Positions 1 through 10,276 of a stretch of 64,000 bases of DNA are shown here, piece by piece. The position numbers and the translations under genes were made by a program. The notes below the pieces were generated by a model, which saw only the letters and a list, made by a program, of their open reading frames with translations, made no database searches and was not told where the DNA came from. Source of the DNA: Rhizomys pruinosus (taxonomy: Eukaryota; Chordata; Mammalia; Rodentia; Spalacidae); NCBI GenBank assembly GCA_009823505.1, contig VZQC01011939.1:2831135-2895134 (forward strand). Direction: 5' to 3'. The number at the start of each line of letters is the position of its first letter. Positions within the stretch are counted from its first letter, which is position 1.

Positions 1-202
1 TTTATGGTGTATGAGTGTTTTGTCTGCATGTTTGTAAATGAACCACATGTATACAATGCCCACAGAGTCCAGAAGAGGGTGTTATCCCCTGGAACTGGTA
101 TTATGGACAGTTGTTAGCTGCTGTGTGGGTGCTGGGCACTGTACCTGGGTCCTCTGCAAAAACAACCAGTGCTTTTAACCACTTAGCCATCTCTCCACCC
201 CC
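1..202 (-). mobile_element. B2/B3 SINE, cut by window start
   Basis: Read on the minus strand this starts with the tRNA-derived head (GGCTGGAGAGATGGCT-like, here diverged), then the CACATGGTGGCT-like middle and a body ending in the GTATGAGTGT segment next to the A-rich tail. The head carries the usual internal pol III A and B boxes in decayed form. The copy is diverged and its tail lies at the left edge of the window. Confidence 0.85.
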
Positions 203-490
203 AAGAAAGGGTCACCCTGTAGACCCAGTTGGCCTAGAACAGACTGGCCTCAATCTCACAGAGATCTGCCTCTGCCTCTGCCTCCACCTCCTCCTTCTCC
301 TCCCTCCACCCCTCCTCCCTCCGCCGCCCCTCCCTTCTCCACCCCTCTCCACCTCCTCTGCCTCCTGCCTCTGCCTCCTCCTCACCTCCTCTGCCTCTGC
401 CTCCTCCTCACCTCCTCTACCTCTGCCTCCTCCTCACCTCCTCTGCCTCTGCAGTATTGATATTAAAGACATCTCACACCACTCCCAGAA
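203..490 (-). mobile_element. B1 SINE with internal microsatellite
   Basis: The left part matches an inverted B1 (GTAGACCCAGTTGGCCTAGAA, then CTCACAGAGATCTGCCT). The right part matches the B1 start (GATATTAAAGACATCTCACACC). Between them the GCCTCTGCCTCC stretch normally found in inverted B1 has grown into about 190 bp of CCT/CTGCCT repeat. The 135-residue frame across this region is a low-complexity Leu/Pro/Ser product of the repeat. Confidence 0.75.
265..452. repeat. Pyrimidine-rich (CTGCCT/CCT)n repeat
   Basis: Irregular repeats of CTCTGCCT, CCTCCTCAC and CCTCCT motifs. A roughly 30-bp higher-order unit (CACCTCCTCTGCCTCTGCCT) recurs at its right end. It lies inside the B1 at the place where B1 already carries GCCTCTGCCTCC. 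Confidence 0.85.
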
Positions 491-549
491 ATCAATGTGC
501 TTTGAATTAGTAAATTAGTATAGAAAGAAAAAGCAAAGTTCTGCCAAAT

Positions 550-667
550 GCTGGATGTGGTGGTAAACCTGTAATCTCAGCACTTGGGAGGTAGAGGTAA
601 GAGGATCAGAGGTTCAAGGTCATCTTTGGCCATATAGTAAGTTCAAGGCCACTGTGATATACATGAG

Positions 668-720
<53 letters not shown>

Positions 721-750
721 CCTGTCTAAAAAGACATAATAAATAAATAA
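550..750 (+). mobile_element. B1-like SINE interrupted by (AG)n
   Basis: Plus-strand 7SL-derived SINE: GCTGGATGTGGTGG, then TAATCTCAGCACTTGGGAGG, then GTTCAAGGTCATC, ending CCCTGTCTAAAAAG with an A-rich tail. The wording of the middle is that of an old B1 (proto-B1) rather than the young B1 copies elsewhere in the window. A (AG)24 tract sits inside its right half. Confidence 0.75.
671..718. repeat. (AG)24 microsatellite
   Basis: Perfect dinucleotide run of 48 bases inside the B1-like SINE. A perfect run this long is likely to vary in length between individuals. Confidence 0.95.
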
Positions 751-3700
751 CACCTTGCTCCTTGCGTCCTATGCACTGTTCTTATTCCTAATATCCCCAC
801 ATCTGTATCCTTGAAACTGGTAAGTCAGTAAAGGAAAGTGCAGTCTAATGGAGAATAATTTTGTCTTTAGGGGAAACAATAGCACATAATTTTCACTCTT
901 TAAGAGTGAGCCCTGTGCCATCAGGAAGTTGGTGAAGCCTGTCAGATGCAGAGAGGAGGGCTGGGCACAGGCACCTGTGAGCAGAGCCCGGCTGCAGCAA
1001 GCCCAGCTCCTCTGAGCCTCCCCACAGAGCCAGAGGCCAGGCCTTCATTACTGATGCTGCTAAGTCGGTCAGACTGAAAAACTATTTCAAGAAAGAAGTC
1101 AGAAGGTGTAAACAGGGGTGGACAGCACAAGCCAAGCCATTAGACAGGGAGCTCCAGGAGCTGTGGGCAGGAACCGGAGACAGGGTCGGATTAGCAGAAC
1201 CGAGCGGGATGCCTCCCAGGAGTGGTGTCCCTTCTCCAGGGGCCTCATGGAGTCATCTGAGAGTCTGCTCCCAGGCAAGATTGCACAAATCACAACTTAA
1301 CCGTTACTTTTTATTGATTTTTTGTGTATTTTATATATAACATCTCAATTAGTCTTAAGGGCTTTTTTGAGCTAGCTTTGTTTTGCTTTAAGTCTGTTTT
1401 CTCTACCTGCAAAATTAGAGTTACCATATTAAAACTAACAGATCCACGTACCTGATTTTAATCTCTAAACACGTGTGTCACCCTTCCATCAGGAAGACAT
1501 TTGAGATGGTGATTTGATGATAAAGACACTAATGTACATGTTCTGCCCCATACCAGGAGGTACTGAGCTGGAGCTGACTAGCCTCTCTGGAAGCTCAGAT
1601 CTGTGTTCTGAGTAAGCTTCCCTACAGTGGAACGAGCTGCTACGAGGCCTGCTCCCTAAAACACCCTGGGATTCTTGCTATTGGCTCCCCTTCAGAGAAA
1701 CAAGGGAAGAATTAGGGCACAAGGCAGGGAAAAATCAGCATCTTCATACACAGGGGAAAGGGTCCTGGGCTGCTCTTCCTGGAGGGGTCAGTGGACCAGA
1801 GATGGCGCTGGTGTTTGAGGCCTTCTCACAGTCCAGTCCTCAAAGCTTTAAGTCCAAGGTCAAGGCAGATCTGGTGTCTGGTGAGACTTCCTTCGTTCAC
1901 AGATGGTACCTCTTCTTTGTCTTCTTTTCCCGGAAGGGGCAGGCAGCTAAACTCTCTGTGGCCTTTCAAATAAAGGCACCAATCACATCATGTGGGCCCC
2001 ACCCACATGACCTCACCAGTCCCCCCCCCAAAAAAAAAAAAACTATTACTGAGGGTTAGTATATGATGCGAATTTTCGAGACAAGGAATCTCAGCCCACA
2101 ACCCCATTTCCTTCTATGGGGTCCTCATGAGGAAGCAGTGTTCCAGCCCCCATTCTGTACCTACTGAGGCATGCCCACATGACAGTCTTGTCAGACCTGC
2201 CCTTTTGGTAAGGGTGACTGAGAAACAAGCTAGCTGCTGGCCCAGTAGAGGCTATAAGAACTTTGTGGGTCCAGAGACGCAGGGACAGTCTTAGCCAGAG
2301 TTAATATCTTGCTAAATATCAGGACTAGAAAAAAAAAAATCAGGCCTAGAGCCAGGAGCAAGTGCAGGTATGAACACACATGCCCGGTTATCCATGTGGA
2401 CGGACATCATGTTCTGGGGCAGAAGCTTAGACCTGCCCGGTACGGCGTTCACAGCCCTAATCACCTACCATCAGTTAAGCTCAGGACACAAGGACACACA
2501 GTGCCCAGGGCCATGTCTCCCCGACCTTCGGAAATCTTTTTTTTTTTTTCTAAAATAATGAGCTGTAAGCTTTTTGGAGGGAATAATAAATCACAGTGTC
2601 TGTTTAAAATTTAATTTTTAATTAAAATTTTAAGATTTTATAAATGACAAGGAAAAGCTACTCACTTGGAAGCTCTCCCACCCCTGCTGCAGTCCAGCCA
2701 CCCACTCTCTGCATGTCAGCTGGGATTTTCTAAAGGAGGAGCTTTCCAGAGAGCGAGCATAGGCTGAGACATCACCGAGGGTGCTCTGCTTAGACGGAGG
2801 AGCACATAGGTAGCTAAGTTCCTAGGACCTTTAGGAAGGAATTAATCTCCAGACTCTGGAAGGAAGAGGACTCCCTCCCATACCCTGGGCTGGCGTGAGT
2901 ATTGGATACATGGAGGCATAGCTGGCCAGCCTCACCCGTAGACATATGCTGTGGACGCTCTTTCTCTCCATCTGAGGAAGCTTCCCAGATTGCACCATTA
3001 TTCCTCATCCATTTTATTAATGGCTGTGCTCCTTCTTGCAATTTATTAAATAGCAGATTTACCAGCATGGACAGCTGGACCCCGTTTGCATCTGTGCTTT
3101 GCAATGTGTGTTCTCATTCTTCACTGGCCCTGGTGATGATGAAGGCTGGAGATTTTGGTTCAAAGAAACATAATTCATGTTAAAGATAGAAAAGGAAAGT
3201 GAATCTAAGCACTGCATTTTTGAACCAGGAAACAAAAGCACAAGTGGGGGCGTGCCTCCTGAAGAGGGGGATGGGTGTTACCATCCAGCTGTCCTCCTTG
3301 GAGCAGGAAGGAAGGCCAGCGGGCTATGCTGGGCAGCCTTGCAGAAGCCAGTGACACTCTATAACTGGCAAAGTGTATACTGATGGGAACCAGTGCCCGG
3401 TTGCATGCTTTTATAAATTATTTGTAGGTCAGAATACCCTAAAGATGTCTTTTCAGTACATCATTATTTATCTTTTACTCCTCAACATTAAATTAAAAGT
3501 GAAGGCACTTCTGTACTATTCGAGATACTGACCTTGGTTGGATAGGAAGTGTAGGAGTTATTTATCTTTGTCAGAACTTGGAAATTTCCAAATAAAATAT
3601 TTACCAGCAGAGAAAAAGTAAAACCAAAGGCTTTCTTCACTCCCTCACTTTCTCTCTCTGTGCATTTGAATTACTCTAGAGCCACTGCAAACTGTAAGGA

Positions 3701-3895
3701 CTATATTAGTGAAAATATATTTTCTAAGAGGCATCATTCAGTTTAAATATGTGGAAGCAGCAAAAAATGTCAGAATCTGGGTCATTTTGAGGAATGAGGA
3801 TTTGCTTTTTTACATCTCACCATGGTAAATAAAATGCTTTAAGTCGTAATTCCATTATTTACTCAAGGGGAAAAAATTGTTTACGAATGTAAAAC
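751..3895. other. Unique intergenic DNA, no gene seen
   Basis: About 3.1 kb with no recognisable young repeat and only short overlapping open frames on both strands (60-101 residues) with no family likeness. There are C8/A13 and T13 homopolymer runs near 2023-2042 and 2537-2550. I saw no splice-flanked coding exon here. Confidence 0.5.
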
Positions 3896-4077
3896 AGGGC
3901 ATGAGAGATGGCTCCATCATTAAGAGCTTGATCTGCTCTTGAACCTAAGTTTGCTTCCCAATACCCACATCCGGTGGCTCACAACAGCCTGTCACTACAG
4001 CTCCAGGGGATTCCACGTCCTCTTTTGGCCACCTCAGGCACCTGCATTCATGTGCACATACTCCCCCCCACTCACAG

Positions 4078-4139
<62 letters not shown>

Positions 4140-4165
4140 GATTAAATATAAAAATAAAATCTTTT
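3896..4165 (+). mobile_element. B3-type SINE with (CA)n(TA)n tail
   Basis: The plus-strand head GAGAGATGGCTCCATCATTAAGAG is followed by CCCACATCCGGTGGCTCACAAC. The body GCTCCAGGGGATTCCACGTC...TGGCCACCT matches B3. The tail is a long CA then TA run ending AAAATAAAATC. Confidence 0.85.
4082..4139. repeat. (CA)n(TA)n compound microsatellite
   Basis: About 17 CA units pass directly into about 11 TA units within the A-rich tail of the B3 SINE. Confidence 0.95.
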
Positions 4166-4589
4166 TTCAGTGTGTAAATTAAATTTTATTAGTAATCAGA
4201 ATTTCACCAATTTATCTTTTAAATTTCAGTGGAACACTTTATTTTTTATTGTTTTAATTTTTATTGAGTGCATTTCATACATTTCTTTATCAAATTTAGA
4301 CTCATTCCCCCATCCATGCCCACCTCTCACGCACCCCTGCCCCCCACCAGAGCTCATGGATTCTGTCATACATGTTAAGTCCTGTCTTGCATCTTTTTCT
4401 TAGTCTTTTATAACCTTTTTGATGCACAAGTTTACTGTTTTGATCAGTTCTTTGAATAGGTTTTTCTCTCTCTTTTTTGTTCCCTTTAATTTTATATTAT
4501 TCCAAAATATGCACTCCACACATAAATCAAAATTACAAAATCTGAAAATAAACTATAGGTTAATTCCTAAACACATTTATAGATTCACT

Positions 4590-4803
4590 TTTTTTTTATT
4601 TTTTATGTGTATGAGTGTACTGTGCACATGTAGATAGGCGCACCCCTGTCATGCAATGCTGCGGAGGTCAGAAAAGGATGTCAGATTCCCCTGGAACTGG
4701 AGTTAAAGACATTCTTAGCCACCATGTGGGTGCTGGGAATCAAACACAGATCCTCTGCAAGAGCAGTCAGTGCTCTTAACCACTGATCCATCTCTCCAGC
4801 CCC
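4590..4803 (-). mobile_element. B2 SINE in the L1-A 3' UTR
   Basis: A full inverted B2: poly(T), ATGTGTATGAGTGTAC, GGAGGTCAGAAAAGGATG, CATGTGGGTGCTGGG, and CATCTCTCCAGCCCC at the right. TAGATTCAC (4581-4589) and TAGAGATTCAC (4804-4814) form an imperfect target duplication. Confidence 0.9.
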
Positions 4804-6738
4804 TAGAGATTCACATTTTAACAGTAAAGTTGCATGCAGGTAAAAAGAAGTCTCTGTTCATCTCTTTACTCCATCTTTTGAGTAGGTCATTTGTTTTCTT
4901 ACTTCTTAGTTTTTTAAGTATTTATATATTCTGGATGTTAATGTTCTGTCAGATTTATCAGTGGTGAAGGTTTCCTTCCACTCTGTGGGTTTTCTCTTCA
5001 CTTCCTTGATTATTTCTTTAGCTGTACAAAAGCTTTTGAGTTTGATGAGGTCCCACTTGTCAGCTGTTGTCCTTATTTCTTGTGCAGCTGCTGTTTGATT
5101 TGGAAAGTCTTTTCCTATGCCTATGTCTTGTAGGTTGCTGCCAACTTTTACTTCTATCACCTTCAGGGTTTCAGGTTTCAGGTTGAGATCTTTAATCCAC
5201 TTGGAGTTGATTTTTGTACAGTGCGAGAGGTAGGGGTTTAATTTTGTTCTTCTACAAATGGTGATCCAGTTTTGCCAACACCATTTGCTGAAGATGCTAT
5301 CTTTCCTCCATTGAGCTTTTTTGGACCCTTTGTCAAATATTTGGTGGCTGAAGTTATATGAGCTCAAGTTTGGATCTTCAATTTTGTTCCATTGGTCAAT
5401 GGGTCTGTTTTGTTTTTACCAGTACCAGGCTGTCTTTATGACTATAACCCTGTAATATAGCTTGAAGTCTGGTAGGGCAATCCCCCCAGTATTGCACTTT
5501 TCACTCAGGGTTGCTTTAGCTATTCAGGGTCTTTTGTTTTTACATATGAATTTAAGGATTTTTTTCCAAGTCTGTGAAAAAGCTCATGGGAATTTTGATT
5601 GGGATTGCATTGACTCTGTATATTAATTTGGGTAGAATGCACTTTTTACTATATTGATTTTTCTAATCCATGAGGAAGGGAGGTCTTTCCATCTTTTGAT
5701 GTTATTTTCAGTCTCCTTCTTCAGGGTTTTAAAATTTTTGTTGTAGAGGTCTTTGGTGTCTTTGGTTAGGTTTATTTCTAGGTATTTTTTGAGGCTATTG
5801 TGATTGGGAAGGTCTCCTTATATTCCTTATCCAGTTGCTTATTGTTGGTGAAAAGAAAAGCTACTGATTTTTTCAGGTTTATTTTGTATCCCACCACTTT
5901 ACTGAAACTTTTAATCATTTCTAAGAGTTTTCCAGTGGCATTTTAGCATCTCTTAGGTAAACTATCATATCATCTGTAAAAAAGGATAGTTTTACTTCCT
6001 CTTGTCTGATTAGTACTCCTTTAATTTCACTTTCTCACCTTATTGCCCTAGCAAGCATTTCAAGTACTATACTGAAGAGGAGTGGTGATAGTGGACAGCC
6101 TTGCCATGTTCCTGCCTTTAAGGGGAATGCCTCCAACGTTTTTCCTTTTAGGATGATGTTGGCTAAGGGTTTCTTTTATATGGCTTTGATTACACTGAGG
6201 AATGATCCCTCCATTCCAATTCCCTCTAGGACTTTAAGCATGGAGGGATGCTGGATTTTGTCGAAAGCTTTTTCTGCATCAATTGAGATGATCATGTGGT
6301 TTTTGTCTTTCAGTCCATTTATGTATTTTATGATATTTATTGATTTTCACATGTTGAACCATCCCTGCATCTCTGGTATGAATCCAACTTGGTCATGATG
6401 GATGATCTTTTTGATGTGGGGCATGCGATTGGCAAGTATTTTGTTGAGAATTTTTGCATCTGTGTTCATTAATGATATGGGTCTATAGTTTTCTTTCTTG
6501 TTTGTGCCTTTACCTGGTTTTGGTATTAGAGTGATGCTGGCTTCGTAGAAGGAATTTTTGATATTTCCCTCTGTATCCTTCTGAAAATTTTGAGTAGTAA
6601 TGGTTGTAAGACCTCTTTAAATGTTTTATAGAATTCTGCTGTGAAACCATCTGGGCCTGGGCTTTTTTTGGTTGGGAGGCTTTTTATTACATCTTCAATT
6701 TCCTCAAGTATTATGGGTCTGTTTAAGTTGTCAGTCTC

Positions 6739-6789
6739 CGGGTCTAGAAATTTATATGATCAAACACTTAGAAAGGAAAAAAAAAAAAA
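6739..6789 (+). mobile_element. 51-nt poly(A) retro-insertion
   Basis: Fifty-one bases ending in A13 lie between two perfect 10-bp copies of TGTCAGTCTC (6729-6738 and 6790-6799). L1 sequence continues on both sides. A poly(A) tail plus a target duplication is the mark of L1-mediated insertion of a very short RNA or a severely 5'-truncated one. The source of the 38 non-A bases is not recognised. Confidence 0.75.
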
Positions 6790-6856
6790 TGTCAGTCTCT
6801 TCTTACTTAAGCTTTGGTGAATTCCGGGATTTCAGATATTCATCCATTTCTCTTAG

Positions 6857-7213
6857 TGTATTAGTCAGTTTTCTGTTGCTGTGATAAAGCACCATGACCA
6901 AAGGAACTTATAAAAGGAAGAGTTTATTTGAGCTTACGATTGGCGGTTCCAGGGAATTAGTCCATTGTGGCGGGAGGCGTGGCGGCTGGATCTGGAGCAG
7001 CAAACCGAGGGTCACATCTTGTAAAGAGCACAGGAAACAGAGAGGGCAACTGTAGACCACAGAGGCTTGTTAAAACTCACTAAGTCTGCCCCCAGTGACA
7101 CACTTCCTGCAGCATGGCCACACCTTCTAAGATCTCCAAAAACAGCGCCACCAACTGGAGACAAATGTCTGAATACTTACAGCCTATGGGGGACACTCTT
7201 GCAAACCACCACA
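6857..7213 (-). mobile_element. Solo MaLR LTR inserted in L1-A
   Basis: A 357-bp segment running TGTATTAGTC...ACCACCACA on the plus strand. It is closely similar over its whole length to both LTRs of the provirus at 20534-22583. A perfect 5-bp target duplication CTTAG flanks it (6852-6856 and 7214-7218), and L1 ORF2 sequence resumes on each side. A solo LTR arises by recombination between the two LTRs of a provirus. Confidence 0.92.
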
Positions 7214-8569
7214 CTTAGGTTTTCAGATTTAGTAGACTTTAGGTTTTTGAAATATTCTCATATGATTGTCTGGATCTTGTCTGTTGTGCTGTTTCCCCTT
7301 TCATCATGAATGTTATTGATTTGGAGTTGCTCTTTCTTTCTTTTGGTTAACTGAGCTAGAGGTCTGTCTATTTTATTTATCTTTTCAAAGAAGCAGCTTT
7401 TGGATTCATTGATTTTTTTTGTATTGTTTTCTTTGTTTCTATTTCATTGATTTCTGCTCGATTTTTTGTTATTTCTTTCTGTCTGTTGGGTTTAGGGTTC
7501 ATTTGTTGTCTCTCGATTGTTTTTAGCTGCAGTGTTAGATCATTTATTTGTTCTCTTTCTGTTTTTTTAATGTGGGCACTTAGGGCTATAAATTTCCTTC
7601 TTAAGACTGACTTTAATGTATCCCACAGGTTTTGTTGTGTTGTATTGTCATTTTCGTTTAGTTCCAGGAATGCTTTTATGTCATTCTTTATTTCTTCCCT
7701 GACCCATTCATTATTCAGGATTGTGTTGTTTAGTCTCCATGTGTTCTTATAGTTAGTCGGGCTTACCCGGGTGTTAATATTGAGCTTTATTGCACTGTGG
7801 TCTGACAGAATGCATGGAATACATGGAATAATTTTAGTCCTTTTGTATTTGTTGACATTTGTGTCCCAGTATGTGGTCGATTTTGGAGAATGTTCTGTGG
7901 GGCGCTGAGTAGAAAGTATATTCTCTGGTGTTTGGGTGTAACATTATGTAGATATCTGTGAGAGTCATTTGGTGTATTGTATTGTTCAGTTCTGGTGTCT
8001 CTCTGTTTATTTTTTGTCCAGTTGACCTATCCAAGGGACTCAGTAGGGTATTAAAATCCCCCACTATTAGTGTGCTGGGATTAATCTGTGTCTTGAGGTC
8101 CTGAAGGATTGTGTTTATAAAGTTTGGTGCATCAGAGTTTGGTCCATAAACATTTAAGATTGTGAAGTCTTCCTAGTTAATTGTTCCACTGAAAAGGATA
8201 TAATGGCCCTCTTTGTCTTTTCTGATTAATTTTACTCTGAGGTCTATTTTGTCTGATATTAGATAAGCCACTCCTGCTTGCTTTTTGGTACCATTTGCTT
8301 GGAATATTTTTTCCCCATCCTTTCACTCTAAGGTGCTGTCTGTCCTTGAGGGTGAGATGGGCTTCTTGTAGGCAGCATATAGATGGATTCTGTTTCCTAA
8401 TCCATTCTCCCAGTCTATGTCTTTTGATTGAGGAGTTTAGACCATTATTATTGAGAGATGTGTGTTGTTTCCTTTCAACTTATTTTTCATTTGCATTCTC
8501 AGTCTAGGTATTTATTTACTGTTATGCTTTTGTTTATTTCTCTCTTGGGTTGCTTAAGGATAGTTGCTC

Positions 8570-9688
8570 CTTTCCTCTGTTCTTTGAATTGCTTAGAGTA
8601 TTTTCTGAAGTATTGGGTTTTTGACATGTGTTCTTTCATTTTGTTTATGTCATGAAAGATTTTTTTCTCCTTCAACTATGATTGACATTTTTGCTGAGTA
8701 TAATAATCTGGGTTGGCATCTAAAGTCATTTAGCACTGGGAATACTTTGGTCCATGTTCAGCTGTGATCCTGATGGGTTTCCCCTTATATGTAACTTGTT
8801 GTTTTTCTCTTGTGGCTTTCAGTATTTTGTCCTTGTTTTGAGCAGTGTTTTAACTATGATATGGAGTGGGGAATTTCATTTCTGGTCTTGTCTATTTGGT
8901 GTTCTATGTGCTTCTTGTATTTGTATTGGTTTGTCTTTTTTCAGTTTGGGGAAATTTTCTTCTATTAGTCTGTTGAAGATCTGATCAATACCATTCTCTT
9001 GGGATTCTTCTCCTTCCTCTATCCCTATGATGTGGAGGTTTGGTCTTTTCATGGTATCCCACATTTCCTGGTTGTTCCACTTTTGTGTTTTTTTTAATTT
9101 TTCATAATCTTTACTTGAGGTTTCTAGCTGTGCTTTGTTATCCTGTAGGTCTGATATTCTTTTTTCTGCTTCTTCCATTCTGGTTCTGAGGCTTTTTCCC
9201 ATCCTTTCCTGCTGATCAGATGAATGTTCAATTTCCTTTTTCATTTCATCCTGTGATTTCTTCAGTATTTCCACTTCCTTTTGGAGCTTTTCATTCTCCT
9301 CTTGTAGCTCCTTATTTTGCTGGTCAGTTTCTTTTTTCCTTTCAGCCTGAGATCTTTTCACTGTTTCCACTTCCTTCTAGAGTTTGTCATTTTCTTCCTC
9401 TAGTTCTTTTTGGAGTTTGTGTTTCTCTTCCTCTAGTTCTTTTCAGAGTTTGTCAATCTCTCCCTTTTTTAGTTCTTTTTTGGAGTTTATCATTCTTTCC
9501 TTCTAGTTCCTTCATGAGTTTTTCATTCTCTCCCTTTAGTTCTCTGATTTGTTCGTTATAGTCTGACTATGTCTACAATTGTTCTTCTAAGGTCAGTGTC
9601 TTGGTTTCCTTCCAAGGAAGATCTCATTGTTGGGATCTTCTACAGGACTGGTTGAGTTAGGTGGGGATTTATTATGAGCTTTTCCCAT
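8570..9688 (-). pseudogene. L1-A ORF1 (RNA-binding coiled-coil protein), broken
   Basis: L1 ORF1p is a trimeric RNA chaperone. The likely start is ATG at 9688 (MGKAHNKSPPN). A stop follows within about 35 codons, so the frame is broken. The minus frame at 8876-9370 keeps the heptad-rich coiled coil (KELQEENEKLQKEVEILKK) and the start of the RRM-like domain (WDTMKRPNLHIIGIEEGEE, EENFPKLKK). The C-terminal domain can be followed in pieces to about 8570 with stops. Repeated 14-residue blocks lie in the coiled coil (9240-9560). Confidence 0.82.
9240..9560 (-). repeat. Repeated blocks in the ORF1 coiled coil
   Basis: On the plus strand TTCCTCTAGTTCTTTT and GGAGTTTGTCATT-type words recur at roughly 42-bp spacing. 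On the minus strand they encode repeats of the type KLQKELEEEN. This matches the length-variable coiled-coil zone known in rodent L1 ORF1. Confidence 0.7.
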
Positions 9689-9689
9689 A

Positions 9690-10262
9690 TTGTTGTTTTC
9701 TGTTGTGTCTTTGGCATGTGGATTTGTTTTTTTTTTTACCCCCTTTGTTTGTTTGGCTTCTGTTGCTAGTCTCAAAAGTGTTAATATGGAGGACTGGTTG
9801 GTCATTAAGTTTGCTTCCTGCTGCTTTCTTCCTCTGCTTTGGCTGTGCAGCCTAGAATCACTGACATTGCTGGATCGTCCCAACCACAGTAAGCCACAGC
9901 ACCAGCAGCTTATACTTTCCACCACAGTACCAGTAGCTTGAGGGAGAGGTGTAGGGTGGGGGTGGGGGTATGTTACTCCTTTGGCCTGCGCGCCGGACCC
10001 CACCTGGACGACAAGTGTGTGTGCTGCTGGCTGTCCTTCTGTCCACGCACACAGTTCCTCTCTATAGTTCAAGTGATGGGCAGCAGATGCCTGGGGTGGG
10101 CAGCAGCAAGCCTGAACACCAGACACCCACCTGGGTGACAATTGTGTGTGCTGCTGGCTGTCCTTCTGTCCATGCACACAGTTCCTCTCTATGGTTCGAG
10201 CAGTGGCCGGCAGATGCCCAGGGTGGGCAGCAGCAAGCCTGCATGCCAGACACCCACCTGGG
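9690..10262 (-). promoter_or_regulatory. L1-A 5' UTR / internal promoter region
   Basis: This lies just upstream of ORF1 on the minus strand and includes a GC-richer stretch (GCCTGCGCGCCGG near 9984) and tandem monomers at 10011-10262. In mouse and rat L1, tandem 5' UTR monomers act as the pol II promoter; the same role here is inferred from position and structure. The minus frame stays open from an ATG at 10279 through both monomers into the ORF1 start. Confidence 0.65.
10011..10262 (-). repeat. Two tandem 127-bp L1 5' UTR monomers
   Basis: The unit starting ACAAGTGTGTGTGCTGCTGG at 10011 recurs as ACAATTGTGTGTGCTGCTGG at 10138, a 127-bp period. Shared internal words include CTGGCTGTCCTTCTGTCCA, CACACAGTTCCTCTCTAT and GGTGGGCAGCAGCAAGCCTG. 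The second copy ends near 10262. A partial older unit (CCCCACCTGGACGAC) leads into the first. Confidence 0.9.
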
Positions 10263-10276
10263 TCATGAGTATGTGC

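Larger units (their letters stand above)
4848..8500 (-). pseudogene. L1-A ORF2 (endonuclease/reverse transcriptase), broken
   Basis: L1 ORF2 encodes an AP-like endonuclease and a reverse transcriptase used for target-primed insertion. The minus frame at 7834-8064 shows endonuclease motifs GDFNTLLSPLDRSTG and SKIDHILGH. The reverse-transcriptase catalytic region near 5960-5990 reads FFTDDMIV, so the expected ADD alanine codon is changed. The minus frame at 4906-5367 covers a C-terminal stretch (DKWDLIKLKSF, EVKRKPTEW). The Cys-rich C-terminal region is absent because of the deletion at 4848. Many stops and the LTR insertion show it is dead. The start near 8500 is approximate. Confidence 0.85.
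4225..10262 (-). mobile_element. L1-A: long but defective L1 with 5' UTR monomers
   Basis: A single minus-strand L1. Order in its own sense: tandem 5' UTR monomers (10262-10011), 5' UTR, ORF1 (from 9688), ORF2 (from about 8500 to 4848), and a 3' UTR remnant (4847-4804 and 4589-4225) split by a B2. ORF2 stops abruptly after the residues matching ELNRDF and joins 3' UTR sequence directly, so the last part of ORF2 is deleted. Stops and frameshifts break both ORFs. Nested inside are a solo MaLR LTR (6857-7213) and a 51-nt retro-insertion (6739-6789). The 3' end is an A-rich run (T-rich on the plus strand) near 4225-4262. I could not find a convincing target-site duplication. Confidence 0.85.

Noticed and set aside
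111..518. 135-residue plus frame
   Set aside because: It is low-complexity Leu/Pro/Ser translated from a pyrimidine-rich microsatellite inside SINEs.
9240..10262. CRISPR-like or satellite array
   Set aside because: The repeats are L1 coiled-coil blocks and L1 promoter monomers with no unique spacers.
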